64,000 nucleotides of DNA from Thelonectria olida (taxonomy: Eukaryota > Ascomycota > Sordariomycetes > Hypocreales > Nectriaceae): contig JAGPYM010000001.1 in NCBI GenBank assembly GCA_020736575.1, forward strand, positions 2,790,001-2,854,000. Direction: 5' to 3'. Every line of letters begins with the position of its first letter. Position 1 is the stretch's first letter. Shown here piece after piece: positions 22,319 to 34,384 of this stretch. The notes beneath the pieces were generated by a model. That model made no database searches and was not told the origin of the DNA. It saw only the letters and a list, made by a program, of their open reading frames with translations. A program made the translations under genes and the position numbers.

Positions 22319-25300
22319 ATGACGACCTATCTAGAAAGCCTAGCCATGAGTTTCGACTTTAACAACATCACCGACGGCACTGATGCCCAAAACGACTCGC
22401 CGAATGCCCAACAGCCCCAAGACAATGTCGCAGCCTCCAGCCAACCGGCTCGCTCATCAGGCAATGTCACCGTCTATCAGACAACCGGCCCCGACGCCCA
22501 CACGACGCCCATCTTAGCCCCGGGTAGCTCCGGAGCTCCCGCCATCAATCCGAGATCATGTGTAACTTGTCGACGACGCAAAGTCCGCTGCGACAAGCAG
22601 ATGCCCTGCTCCAACTGTCGTCGGGCCCAGATTCCCTGCGTCTTCCCCGCTCCTGGCCGAGCGCCGCGCCAGCCGCGGCCCAGAGACCCCAATGCGCCCC
22701 CAAAGAACTCGAGCCAGCGCGAGCTAGAGTTGATGAAGAGGTTGAGGAAGCTTGAAGGCATTGTTGAGGACTTGAGTGGCCAGATCGAGGTCGAGTCGGG
22801 CGGCAAAGGCCCTTCCACTGCCAGCTCTCCCGATGCAACCCACAACCCGCAGGCCGGTGGCCAGGAGAGAGCGGCCACTCTGCCACCAAGGCAGACATCG
22901 AGCGCTGCCCTGTTCGGGTGCCATAGCGACGGTCCCAGGGGAAGTGATTCGATCAGCGAGAACAGCGGCGACGCAGCGCGAAGGAAGGAACTCCACCAAA
23001 GATTTGGGCGGCTGGTCTTGACCGAACAGACTGGCAGCAGAAGATATGTCAGTAGTGGCTTCTGGACAAAGCTCAATGACGAAGTATGTGATTCGCTTCT
23101 TCGCGGCAGTTGAGATAGCTGACTTGGCATAGCTCGATTCGATTCGCCAGGATACTCAAAAGTTGACCGACGAGGATTCTGACGACTCCGACTACGAGGG
23201 AACCCCCGAAACGTCTCCTTCTATTGTCGCTCCTGTGGATCATCATGCCTTCGTTCTCGGATATCGCTCAGCCGATGTCAACCTAGCAAAATGCCACCCA
23301 CTGGCTTCTCACATTCCTTTCCTGTGGTCTGTGTACCAGGAGAATGTCGAGCCTCTCATCAAAGTTGTCCATGTGCCATCCATGGAGACTATATTCCGCG
23401 ATGCTAGGAGAAACCAAGCCAGTCTTACCCCAGCCCAAGAGGCCCTCGTTTTCTCCATATATTACGCCGCCGTGACATCCCTTGAGGCCGACGAGGTGAG
23501 AATCCAGCTCAATCTATTGGTGTGAGAGCATATCGCTGATCATAGTACTGAAAAGGTGCAAACCCACCTCGGTTGCAACAAAGAGGATCTTCTTTCCCAG
23601 TTCCGCTTTGCCGTTGAACAGGCTCTCTCAAAGGCAAACTACCTCCATTCAACGGATTTAACGATCCTCCAGGCCTTCGTCATTTTTTTGGTAGTTGTGA
23701 GACGACAAGATGATAGTCGATTTTGCTGGTCTCTAATCGGCCTCGTTGTTCATCTCGCCCAAGGCATGGGTCTTCATCGCGACGGAACTCATTTTGGACT
23801 GAGCCCATTTGAGACGGAGATGAGAAGGCGTGTCTGGTGGCAATTGCTTATCCTTGATCTTCGATCTGCCGACGAACTGGGGGCCGATCTCATCATCAGC
23901 GATCGTGGCCACGACACCAATCTGCCGAGCAACATCAACGATGCAGATATTACCCCAGAGATGACGGAGTTCCCAGAGGAGAAGGAAGGGCGCTCTGATT
24001 GTGCCGTCGCCCTGGTTCGTTATGAGATATGCAGTCTCAGTAGACGCCTTGTGAGAGCTTCATCTGCTTTCGCAAACATTTGTCCCAGGGGCATGGCCCT
24101 CACTGCCGCCAGCCTTCCCGACCGAGAGCGGATGCTTATCGAGGTGTACCAGGGAATAGAGAGCAAGTTTCTAAAGAACGTCGTTCTCCATGAGACTGAC
24201 CCGCTGTATTGGATGGCTGCTATGATTGCCAGAGTCATCATGGCCAAGATGTGCCTCGTCATTTACCAACCAATGTTATTTCCTGGGTCGGATGAGAGTC
24301 TAACCGAGGAGGCCAGACACCGTGTCTATGTCGCAGCCATTGAGATCATGGAGTACAGCCATATCTTGAACAGTGATCCTCGATGCAAGCAGTACCGATG
24401 GCTATTCATGACGTACACCAACTGGCATGCCATGGCCTACTACTTAGTTGAGGCCGTCCGACGGCCATGGACCCCCCTCGTGGAGCGAGGTTGGCAAGCT
24501 TTTCACAACTATGGAATGGTCCAGTTTGCGAGGAATGAGGATCAAGCCGCCGCCATGATGCCCCTAAAGAAGCTCTCTCACAGGGTAGCCAAGCATCGTG
24601 CGTCGGAAATCGCCCGCCTGAAGGCGAACCCGAATGACGCCTATCGGCTGGACTTTGAAGAGCGAGTGAATCCGACGCATGCGCGATTCGGCCCAGTGCC
24701 TGGCGCAGAAGGGAGAATGGAGCAAATCAGAGAGGCATGGCTCCAGATGGTCCGTCCAGAGGGGTCTCAACCATGGCCGTCACCAGCACCTCCAATGCCT
24801 CAGCAATCCCCGACTCAGCAACAGCTGCTACCACCGCCGCAACAACAGGCGGCACCGGAGACAAAATCCAAGCCATCGCCACCACGAACCCCTCCTTCGA
24901 ACAAACTTCCGTCGAATATCGAGCTTTCAGATGCTACCATGACCATGATAGATGACCTCATGTCTCAGGACTCGCATTTCCCCATGACAGCGTTCTGGCC
25001 TATGAATGATATAGTTGCCAATGAAATGAAGAATTCCAATTCGCCTGCGACGAGCAATGGGGCCGGAGTTGCCTCAGCCGCCCCAGCTGCATCTGTTCCT
25101 CAGATGCAAAGCCCCCCTCTGGGACAACAGATACCCACCGCCGTAACGCTTCCCAAGGATGACAACCCACCTCCATACCTCTGGGCCGATCCATTCACAT
25201 CCATGAATACCAGTTTTGGTGATGTTGGCGCCGAGGACACTGACATGCTGGGAGATGAGTTTAACTGGCAGGACTGGAGCCAGAGCATACGAGGCTTGGA

Positions 25301-25334
25301 AATGGAGAGCACACAAGCGCAGAAGAAATGGTAG
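22319..25334 (+). CDS. Zn2Cys6 (Gal4-type) transcription factor with fungal_trans domain
   Basis: Nuclear regulator of the fungal binuclear zinc cluster class. Three exons, 22319-23083, 23133-23495 and 23556-25334, give 968 residues; introns of 49 and 60 nt (GTATGT...ATAG and GTGAGA...AAAG) are both phase 0. The zinc cluster at about residues 81-107 has exact CX2CX6CX5CX2CX6C spacing, starting CVTCRRRKVRCDK. A short coiled-coil linker, RELELMKRLRKLEGIVEDL, follows. The middle region has the fungal-specific transcription factor domain, with AQGMGLHRDGTHF and FETEMRRRVWW. The C-terminal tail is rich in Gln and Pro and probably activates transcription. The start could also be the ATG at 22346. 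Targets cannot be told from sequence; no co-located metabolic cluster is visible. A resemblance to factors found in secondary-metabolite clusters is general and not evidence of such a role. Confidence 0.93.
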
Positions 25335-25621
25335 TCACGTGTGAATGAACGATGGAACAGGCAAAGGGATAGGTTTGGATATTTGGGGCTCTGGAGCGTC
25401 AGTGGCCTCTCCAGCTTGGCGTTGTATGATACCCGGTGGAAGTTGCACAGGATATGTATGTAGATGATGAGTTCCGCTCTTCTGTGAAAATATGTGCCAT
25501 ACGTATGGCTTTTCACCCCTCTCATTCGTTTGTCGATGATTAGACCCATGTCTCCGTGAAGACTAGCGTGAATCTATGAGCGTCGTTTTGAGATTTCTTG
25601 GCTATTCGTCGTCAATGGGTT

Positions 25622-26920
25622 CTAAAGTTTATGCTCTGCGTTGCTGACTCTTCTCTCCTCCTCCAGCACTTCTTCTCGTCTTCTAACCTCAACGTTCGTT
25701 GGCCCACCCTTGCCAAAATTAACCAAGACAACTCTCTCCCAGTCTCCGGCTCTATCTGTGTGCTTCAGTTCGGCTCCCGGCTTATCCAAGGCCAGAACCA
25801 CTCTCTTGTCAGCCTTCCTTACAAACAGCGTGTGAGGACTCATCACTTTGTCCGCCCAGGCGATCGTGGCCGTCTTGTGGCCCTTGCCCTTTTCCGTCTC
25901 GGCAGTCGGGATGCTGGCAATGAAGGAGAGCAGCTTCTCGCGCTGCGAGGCCAAGTGTAGCGGCCCTTGCTCAGGGGCGGCGGCGGTGCTTGTGAAGATG
26001 TTGGCGACGAGGCGCAAGAGATACATCTGCGGCGGGAACAAGACGATGGAGTTCGCGCTGGCCTGGGCTAGGAAATCCTGGGCCGGTGCGAAGAGGGCGG
26101 TGGTGTGCTCGACGCCATTGTCGGGCGTTGGGATGAGCATTTCAGAGGGCATCTCGCTGCGGCTTAGAGGGAGGAGGTAGAGATACATCTGGGTGGTGAA
26201 GCGCTTGGGATTGATGGCGGGTGTGATCCATCGTGTGAAGGGGATTAGGCCATCTTGATGAGACGAAGTTAGCAAACGTTCGCATTTGTGTGGCTTTATG
26301 CGTGGGTATCTTTACGAACCGATATCTGGCTCAGCTCCTAGAGATGCCACCCATTCTTGAAACTTGACTTGATTGCCATGGATCTTCAGCCTCGCCTGGT
26401 CTCTCTCTTTACTGTCGAGATTGATCAACTCTCCGTCCTTCTTGGCCAGCAAAATGCCCGTCTCCTCAAAGGTCTCGCGAATAGCCCCCAGCCTGTACGC
26501 CAGTCCATCCTGATGGCGCTCTGGCGACCCCACGGCCGGAATGACGCCGTCGTGAAAGGCGTCCAAGTTCCCACCGGGAAACACGTGTGCCGACGCAAAG
26601 GAAGTAGACGTCTGGACACGGTGCAGCAGCAGGACATGGTTTTGCGGCGAGAGCAGGAGCACCGAGGAACTAGGTCTTGGCTCGCTGTGCGGGCGCTTTT
26701 CCGACGTTGCGGAAGACGAATAGTTTATCTGATTTGAGGGCGCCATTGCGAGTCCGCCAAGCAGTAATGGTGATGATAGCGGTCGTGGTGGTGATGTTGA
26801 GGGCCGACGGACAGCAGCTGATACAATGTAGCTACGGGCGGTGGCGTACGAATTCCTAGGCGCAACGAGGGCACAGCGACGAAGAAGAGGACGCCCAATG
26901 GCGTTGACAGGGGAAAACAT
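25622..26920 (-). CDS. Nudix hydrolase, NUDT19-like
   Basis: Probable nucleoside-diphosphate-X hydrolase; NUDT19 relatives cleave CoA and acyl-CoA esters. Two exons, 26920-26320 and 26253-25622, give 410 residues; the 66-nt intron has an uncommon GTTCGT donor but a TGCTAAC branch site. The Nudix fold is seen as HVFPGG at the start of the motif and REXXEEXGI as RETFEETGI, with a roughly 45-residue insertion between them, typical of the NUDT19 branch. The C terminus is AEHKL, and HKL fits a relaxed peroxisomal PTS1 signal. From the ATG at 26920 the N terminus is Arg/Ala/Ser-rich without acidic residues, like a mitochondrial presequence; an internal ATG at 26746 (MAPSNQ) would skip it. Location is therefore uncertain and may be dual. 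Confidence 0.88.
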
Positions 26921-27549
26921 TGAGAGGCCGGGATAATGTCACGAGGCCAAACGATGGTGCGCAGGTTGTGTAAGTGTCCCTTAACACTGTCATGAGCGGC
27001 TATCAAGAACCAGCCGAGGTTCCCGCACTTTTCGGCTCCGTAGGGCGTGGGCGGCTTAAGCCTTGGAGACGGTGTCCGGGAGGGGTTTTACTGCCGCGCG
27101 GGGTGATGAGAGACGGAGGTGACGTAGGGAGTGCCGAGTACCGAGAGTTGAATATTTTGATGTTATTTATGTCAATGGATGAAATTATTGTAATGATGCT
27201 CTACTATGTGTGCTGGACTTTGGGGTCGTGGTTCCCGTCATTCCTGAAGGGCAACGCCGATCTCTTTTCTCTTAACCACAGCAATATTAACACTGAACTC
27301 CTCACCGAGGCGTAGTCGAAATGAAGAAACATCCAGTGACAAAGTATTTTACTCTATATGCACACACTACTTTTACCTGCATAGAATCGCGGAGTGCAGA
27401 AAACACCGCCGTTGTCTAGAGATGAGATCCTACAGTGTAGGGTAACTCAATTTGCACCAGGGACAACCCATAACCAAAAAGTGAGGACCGTCCTCGACTG
27501 AACAAAAAAAAGAAAGCACTTCTCAATCAATGATCATGTGTATAGGAAC
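26921..27549. other. Spacer with Nudix promoter and tRNA terminator
   Basis: No coding region recognised. An A8 run at 27504-27511 is a T8 on the minus strand, a strong RNA polymerase III stop about 38 nt beyond the tRNA-Lys 3' end. Confidence 0.5.
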
Positions 27550-27634
27550 AGCCCAATGCGGGGGTCGAACCCGCAACCTTGAGATTTGTGTACTCTGTAA
27601 GAGTCTCACGCTCTACCGATTGAGCTAACCGGGC
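27550..27634 (-). tRNA. tRNA-Lys (anticodon CTT) with a 12-nt intron, second copy
   Basis: Same cloverleaf, intron sequence and intron position as the copy at 11791-11875; the intron is 27597-27586. The only difference I find is one base in the variable loop (T instead of C, about position 47), which should not disturb the fold. Unlike the first copy it lacks an immediate T4; the nearest strong terminator is the T8 at 27511-27504. Confidence 0.95.
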
Positions 27635-28219
27635 GTGCTTCGCCCGGGCATCAGGCCCGTGTGCGTTGAGGCGGGAGGTCGAAAGTCAGAGTATGAAAGA
27701 GAGGTGCGGGATGTAGGGCTTGAATCGTTGCCCTCTGGTAACATCATTGAAGAGGGCTCCAAATGTGGTGCATTTGAGCTCCACCTGGTGGAGTATCGAG
27801 CATTTCCACGGGCTTTTGGCCGCCGAAGTCTCTGAGTTCAGCGATGCCGTTATACCTTACAGATGAAGAGGTTATTGTGAACATTGAGCACGTTCAATCC
27901 TTTCGCAAAGAAACCACTTGAGCAAATGAATTCTCTATAACTGCAATTTAATCTCATCACGTTTTCCCATAGATATCCTCCTCCTACGCCCGTGAATCTG
28001 TTTCTAAACGTCGCCACCCTCCCTGATTGGTGGTGGGGTTTCGTCACAGTCCCCGATAAGCAGTTATCATCACGTGCAGGGCCCATTCGCTTCCCATAGG
28101 GTTTCTCACCCCACAGATCTCATTGGGAAAATTTCGCCTGAAAAGCTCTTGTTCACGACGGCATCTTGAGACTCGGCACGGATTTCATAACGAAGTAACG
28201 CCACACACACTCAGACACA
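27635..28219. other. RPL23 promoter region
   Basis: Non-coding spacer between the tRNA-Lys gene and RPL23 ATG. Nothing coding is seen; the region nearest the ATG is presumably the RPL23 promoter and short 5' UTR. Confidence 0.5.
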
Positions 28220-29290
28220 ATGGCCAAACTCTCGTAAGTCTACTTCAGCTGCGTTATTGACTCTCGACATCTCTTCAACATTGTCTGCCATCTCTGTGTT
28301 GGGACAGCCAACTCGTTCGCTGCGATTCGAAATTCGGCCTGGATCGTATTGGTGGGGGGACGAAAATCGACTGCGCACGAAATCTCGAAATATTCCAGAG
28401 TGCTCTCGACGACCGACTCTGCCCAACAAGACGACTGCTGCTGTCCTAGCGGAATACACCAGCTCAGAATTGCATAATCGACAACTTAATACTCGTCTTC
28501 GATACCGATGCTTGCGACACCCCAACACAGATCTGGCAGACGATCGCAACACCTTGAACCACGCTTCAACAAGCCGAATTTGCAGACTGACAATGCTTCG
28601 ATAGGCGTGGTGCCCCTGGTGGCAAGCTTAAGATGACCCTGGGTCTCCCTGTGTACGTCGCCTCGAAACCCCTCCGAACCGATCTCTCGAACCTGGTCCG
28701 ACTAACTGGTGCTGCAGCGGTGCCGTCATGAACTGCGCCGACAACTCGGGTGCCCGCAACCTCTACATCATCGCCGTCAAGGGTTTCGGTGCTCGTCTGA
28801 ACCGATTGCCCGCCGGTGGTGTCGGTGACATGGTCATGGCCACCGTCAAGAAGGGAAAGCCCGAGCTCCGAAAGAAGGTCCACCCCGCCGTTATCGTCCG
28901 CCAGTCCAAGCCCTGGAAGCGATTCGACGGTGTCTTCCTGTACTTTGAGGACAACGCTGGTGTTGTATGTGGAGTTCCTTTCCTTGCGCTGTTTTGGGGT
29001 GCGACGTTGTGCAACGTACAAGGAGCGCTGGGCGACTGTGCAAAGCCTCCTGTGGACGGCATGAACTGAAGGACGATGGGTGTTTGCATGCGTGGACAAA
29101 GGCTGACTCGAATTGCTTTAGATTGTCAACCCCAAGGGTGAGATGAAGGGCTCTGCCATCACTGGCCCCGTCGGTAAGGAGGCTGCTGAGCTGTGGCCTG
29201 TAAGTTTTACCCTCGACTCGCCAAACCAAGTCGTACAGGAGCTAACTCGGTCTTCAGCGTATTGCCTCCAACTCTGGTGTTGTGATGTAA
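28220..29290 (+). CDS. RPL23: 60S ribosomal protein L23 (uL14)
   Basis: Large-subunit protein at the subunit interface, near the GTPase-associated centre. Five exons, 28220-28233, 28605-28652, 28718-28964, 29122-29199 and 29258-29290, encode 139 residues, the expected eukaryotic length. The product starts [20 protein letters not shown], contains [20 protein letters not shown] and [15 protein letters not shown], and ends [10 protein letters not shown]. Exon 1 is only 14 nt, and intron 1, at 371 nt, is far longer than other introns here; long first introns are common in ribosomal protein genes and often promote expression. Other introns are 65, 157 and 58 nt. I looked for a box C/D snoRNA in the long intron and did not see convincing boxes. 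Confidence 0.97.
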
Positions 29291-30588
29291 GGTGCTTTGG
29301 GCGGGAAAAGACAAAAGGCGTGGTTCTGTCCCGATGCGATCAAATAGAGCGCAGAGGCCCCTTCTTCCTTAAATTTGGGGATCTGGTGGAATGGGAAGTT
29401 AGTCGCTGGATTGGCAGGCTCTGCATTTCGGTTGCGGCGTGTAAGGATGATTTACCAGGCATCACATCAAGGACAAAAACAAAATCACTTCAAAGTTTTC
29501 GGGCTCCTGTTTTGGTTTCTTGTGAAGACGTCGTCGCCTCCTCTATCTGCTCTAGGTCATGGGCATGCCAGCAACTCCTCCATCTCAGACGTGCTGGATG
29601 GATGTGGTGCTCCTACCTGTTCGATCTAGCATCCAACTTGAATGAATGACTGATGGAACCACTGAGCGTGAACAAAGGCTAAGAAGTGAACTCGTTCACC
29701 TGATTTCCTTTATGAAGTAAAGCACAACGTCGAGACTCGAATTTCTATATTTATCACCAAGCGGGTGGGTCTCTCCTCGGCTCGCTGCGCTTCCTCCCTG
29801 TCGTCCACATGGACATATCGGCTTCGTTATTCTGTTACACCTGCATTGACGATGAGGCTAATGTTTGTACTTGATTGCAACAGAATAACATCCTTCCAAT
29901 TTGTTCTTGTTCAGAAGGCCGACCAGTTTCAGGGTTGATTGCTTGGGGTCTATTATCTTCATTTTTGTCATCTGAAGCTTCACTTGACTTACACTAATAT
30001 TGTGAGCTATGCAAACATACACTCGGACACTCTAGACGCCACTCAGTATCAAGTCACGGTAAAATAATCTCAACCCAACGTGTCTGTATTACGAGCAAGG
30101 TGTGCATGGCCCATTATTGAAGGCATACTGTCCCTCTAGATACACAGATGTCCCCTTCCGTAACTACTCTCGGAGACTCAGGCCACATGCACACCTCCCC
30201 CCAAAGCTAATACTGTATGTAATAGCTACATATGCAAAGAGCAAAACATGTACGTAGTGTGAAAAGCAAGAGCGAAAGAAAGAAGAACGCAATGCAGAAT
30301 GACCAAAAGGAAAAGAAATCGAGTGTCTAGTGTACAGTCAAGTGAGGCATCCAAACCCTTCTGAATATCCATAGTACACAGATTGGCCGTATGTACTGTT
30401 CCCCCGTCCATTCGAAATGATGTTACACAGAATGCAGGAAGAGGTGCTTCCTTCTGAGCCGCGTAGTATGCTTTTCACGTGATGCTTCGGAATCGGCTTC
30501 ATGACCAAGAACGCGGGGTGCGTGTCAAATAAGATAGTCGTAACGTGAGGGAGATTACCCCCTTGGCTTAATGATGAGCTATACTTGC
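29291..30588. other. Convergent spacer after RPL23
   Basis: No gene recognised between the RPL23 stop (+) and the stop of the large nuclear protein gene (-). A frame from 29143 runs through the RPL23 intron and 3' UTR and is fortuitous. AT-richer than coding parts; it should contain both 3' UTRs. Confidence 0.55.
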
Positions 30589-33500
30589 TCACCTCTGGGA
30601 TGGGTAGGGGTAGCCCATGCCGGGCATGCCGGGGACGTACCCCGGGTTGCCTCCTTGATGCATCGGGTGCTGGGGAGGTTGCTGGTGAGGCTGTTGAGGG
30701 TGTTGTTGAAATTGCATCTGATGCTGGGGATGCTGAGGGTGTTGCTGCATTGGTTGCTGTGGCAGCTGGGGGGGTTGCTGTAGGTGCATCTGGAAAGCAG
30801 CCTCCTTCTTTGCGGCAGCCTTGCCCTTGGGCTTAGGTGCAATGACTCCCGACTTTTGCTCAGCAGCAGCTTGGGCAGCCTTCTTCGCAGCGAGGGTGGC
30901 CTTTCGCTTCTCGACGGCTCCCGCCATGTTGCCATTAGCCCATCGGTCTGTGGTTCATTAGTACGTGAATTAACAAGAATTTGATGTGGAGTTTGGGCAT
31001 ACTCTTCATGGACGCAGACATCTTCTCAGACTTGGTCATGGACTTGTAATCCTTCTGAGGCTCTTCGCCTTGCTCCTCACTGGTGGTGGGGGCAGGGACA
31101 GGGGGAGGGGCGGCGGTGCCATTGCGGGCTTCCGACCGGACAACCTTGATCTTGTGAACCTTGCGGTTAGGAGTAGGTTGGACTGGTTCCGGGGTGGGAG
31201 CAATGGGTGTAGCAGCAGGGACCTCAAGAACAGCCATCTTAGTTCGCTTGCCTCTCTTCTTTGGAGGTGCCTGAGCAACTTCTTCGGCACCGTCGGGGTC
31301 ATCACGGAATCGCTTCTGGCGCTTGGGTCGGAAAGAGTATGATGACTCGGCAGTGTGTGAAGACTCTTCCGAATCAGCCGTCGAAGGCCGTGAGTCTCCA
31401 TTGTCGGTGATGGAGGAGGCGGGTTCACTGAAGTTCTTGCCCTTGGGAATCTTGAGAGTTAGGAGATGTCGTCGGACCGGTGGCTTTGGTTCTGGCTGCG
31501 GCTCTTCTTCGACAAACTCGTTAGGGTCGGCCTCTTCGTACCTAACGCTGGGGCGCCCACGACCTCGTCGAGTAGGCTTTGTAGCCTGATCGTTCGCTGC
31601 AGTGGACTCATCCGCGTCTTGATCCTGGACCATCTCTTCGACAATGCTGGGAACGTCGGCCTTGGCTCGTGGACCACGGCGACGCCGGGTCTTGGGAGCC
31701 GAGGCCTCGGGGTCAGAGGCAACGTCGGTGTTGAAACTGGTGGCAGGGTTGGATTGAGTGTCTTCACCATCAGCCATACCACCCTTTCTTCTCCGACCCC
31801 GAGTTGGCACTGGGGTTGAGCTGCGACTGACATCCTGCATGGCAGGGTCGAAGAGCTGCACTGGCTTGCGCTGTCTCTTACCTGTCACCTCCTCCGTCTC
31901 AGTGGCCTTTGCGGTTTGGCGCGGCTGGTTACGCAGGGACCTTCCTCGTGTCATGATGCCACTTTGCTGCGTCTCCGGGTTCTGTCGACCAATCTTGGAC
32001 GGGTGAGGATCATATTCAAACCCGTACGTAGCAGCCATGATGCGATCCTGTTTCTGGAGGTAGCGAGTCTCATTCATGGACTCCTTCTCGCGGGCCTTGT
32101 AGCCCTTGACAGCGAAATCGGGCTCCTCGTAGTTGACTCCATGTTGGTGCAGGTTGCGAGTTCGTGCCTCATACTTTGAATCGGCGGCCCGTCGCCGTAG
32201 AGAGTTTTCATAGTCGTCAACAACTTTGCCCAGGCCAACCCATTCGGTTTGCCACTGCACGAGCGAGACATTAATGGCCTCCAGAGCATCAGTCAACTCT
32301 GCAGTGGACATGTTCTCGTAGTTCTCGACGGCTGCAACAAACTCTTCCGCATCGCGAATTTTGCGATAACGGTAAAATCTCTCCTTCTCAGAAGCATCCT
32401 GTGACTCGACCTCGGCGTCGTCAGGGTCCTCTCCAGCGGGAGCCGGGGAATTGAACGCGGTTGGGTCTGCCGAGTCAGGAATTGGTGAGCCTCTTGTCGG
32501 AGTATTGATCGCAGGTGTTGGCGCTTCCGGAGGCGCAGCGTCAGCATTGTCGTCATTGTCTTCTACCATCGGCTCCATGTCAAGGCCTTCTCGATCGGGA
32601 GTCTGATCCTCGATGCCGGTATCTTCATCGTTACGACCTTTCTTCTCGGGGTACAAAACGTAGTCGTTCTCATAAGGAGTGAGATGGGCCCAGCGACCAA
32701 CAGGTGCAGGCTGTGGTTTCTCTGCAGCCATTTGAGGTTCAGGAGAAGCAGGTTTTTGAGGGCTTGATTTGGGTTCTGGGTGGGAAGAAGACGGAGCAGA
32801 AGTTTGGGACTCGACTGGAGTGGAAGGCGTAGGCACGTTGACTTCTGCGGGAGTTGAAAGTGGTTCAGGAGCCTCATTGTTGACAATGGCGTTTGCATCA
32901 TCCATTGTTGAGTGACATGAATCTGGAGTCCGCCTCTCATTGGCTGGGGTTGTTAGCTGCTCATCGCCGTTTGTACCCTCTTTGAGCTCTGAAGATGGGA
33001 TTGTGTTCTCAGCGTTCGTTATTGAGGGACGAGGATGTTCGCTCGTGGGCTCTGAAGCAACTGACTTTGAGTCATCTTGCTCCGATTGTTGCGGTTCTAC
33101 AACAGGCTTGGCGATCTCAGTGTCCTTTGTGGGCTCATCAACCGGGTCAGCATCCATCTTGGGGCTGGAAAGCTGGGGCGACGATGGTTGGGTTCCGTTG
33201 ATGGCTTCCGCTCCGGCTTCCACCACGGCCTCTGTTTTGGCTTCTTCAGTTGTGTTGGTTTCGCCGTGTGCTTCAGCTTCCTTGTTTATTTTGGCATCGC
33301 TGGCAGGCTCATTGGGGTTCTCTAGAACAGTTTCCTCGGAGGTCGAAGTAGAGTCGCCGTTCACCGGATTTTCCAGAGGTTTTGGAGAAGATTCAACGAC
33401 AGGTTTTTCAACTGGAGCAGCTGTTGGTGTGACAGCGGTGGGTGTGATAGCAGAAGAAGTTGCAGAGCCGTTGGTAGGAACGGCAACAAGGGATAGAGGC

Positions 33501-34384
33501 TCAGGGGCATAAACGTCCTGCTCAGGCTTAACTTGAGCAGGTTGGTCTTGTGGCTGTTCTGCAGGTGCAGGCGTAACTTTCCCGGGAGGGTCTTTGGAAG
33601 TTTTTGTGAAGAAGTCTGATACTGAACTCTGTCGAAGCTTGATAATTGGGCGAGTCTCAGTATGGGTGTCTGAAGGTGGGGCAGCCAAATTGACTCTTGG
33701 AGTTGCTTTGGTAGACTGAGGTGATGATGGGTTTGACCAGCTGGTGTTGGGAAATTCTGATTCATCGACCTCTGAGTAGGAGACTCCGACTTCGATGGTG
33801 TCTTGGACGTCGTTGTCATCGTCCTCCAGGGCGGCTTCGCGGTACGCCTTCATCTCACTCGACTTACGAGAGGGGTTTCGGCGGCGAGCCGACGGGGTAT
33901 CGGCACCCATGGAAGTCCCTCGTCTCTTTGCCTCTTGGCTGTAGATGTCCTCAGTGTCGAAATTCACATTGGACTTGCGTTTTCTGCCGCGGGCTGAGGA
34001 GCTGGAGTTGGGCACAATGACCTCATCATCGATGTGCTCAAAGGTGTAATCCACGCGGGCTTTCTTTCTAAGACTATGACCGCCCTTCTTGGGGCCGTCG
34101 TCTTCCTCGTCGGCGAAGGCGTAGTTATCCATGGCGGCAGGGCGCTTCATTGAATTGAGACTGCGACTGGCAGTTGGGGGGGAGAAGGTGAAGGCGCGCT
34201 GTTGCAGAGGTTTGCTAGCGCGGCGGCCAGCAGCGTTGTGAGCTGACTGGGGGGTGTTGTTGATGTGAGTGGCAACAGGGCTTGTAGATGAATTGAGATC
34301 AAACGAAGCCTCTGAAGGAGAGGTAGGAGATGTAGAGCCTCCCAGAGTACGGCGGCGACTGTTGGTCCGGCGCGAGCGTTCCAT
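30589..34384 (-). CDS. Large disordered nuclear protein, AT-hook-like and Gln/His/Pro tail
   Basis: I do not recognise the family. Two exons, 34384-31003 and 30947-30589, with a 55-nt intron (GTATGC...ACCACAG), encode 1,246 residues. The splice joins a Lys/Ser/Met segment to MKNRWANGNMAGAVEKRKA. Most of the protein is Ser/Pro/Glu-rich and disordered. Islands that look ordered are RWAHLTPYENDYVLYPEKK (about residue 565), a helical stretch with VAAVENYENMSTAEL (about 680-760), and AATYGFEYDPHPSKIGRQN (about 780). Basic clusters RGRKRKS and RRRRGPRAK and an AT-hook-like RRGRGRPS (about 938) suggest nuclear, DNA- or chromatin-related work. The end is a Gln/His/Pro-rich low-complexity tail. It is divergent from MTC1 across 1.45 kb. 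Function is inferred only as chromatin-associated. Confidence 0.8.

Noticed and set aside
28234..28604. Possible snoRNA in RPL23 intron 1
   Set aside because: No RTGATGA/CTGA box pair with suitable spacing was found.
32940..33512. 190-codon plus-strand frame rich in Ser and Val
   Set aside because: Antisense to the acidic Glu/Pro/Thr-rich part of the large nuclear protein; a typical mirror of biased codons.
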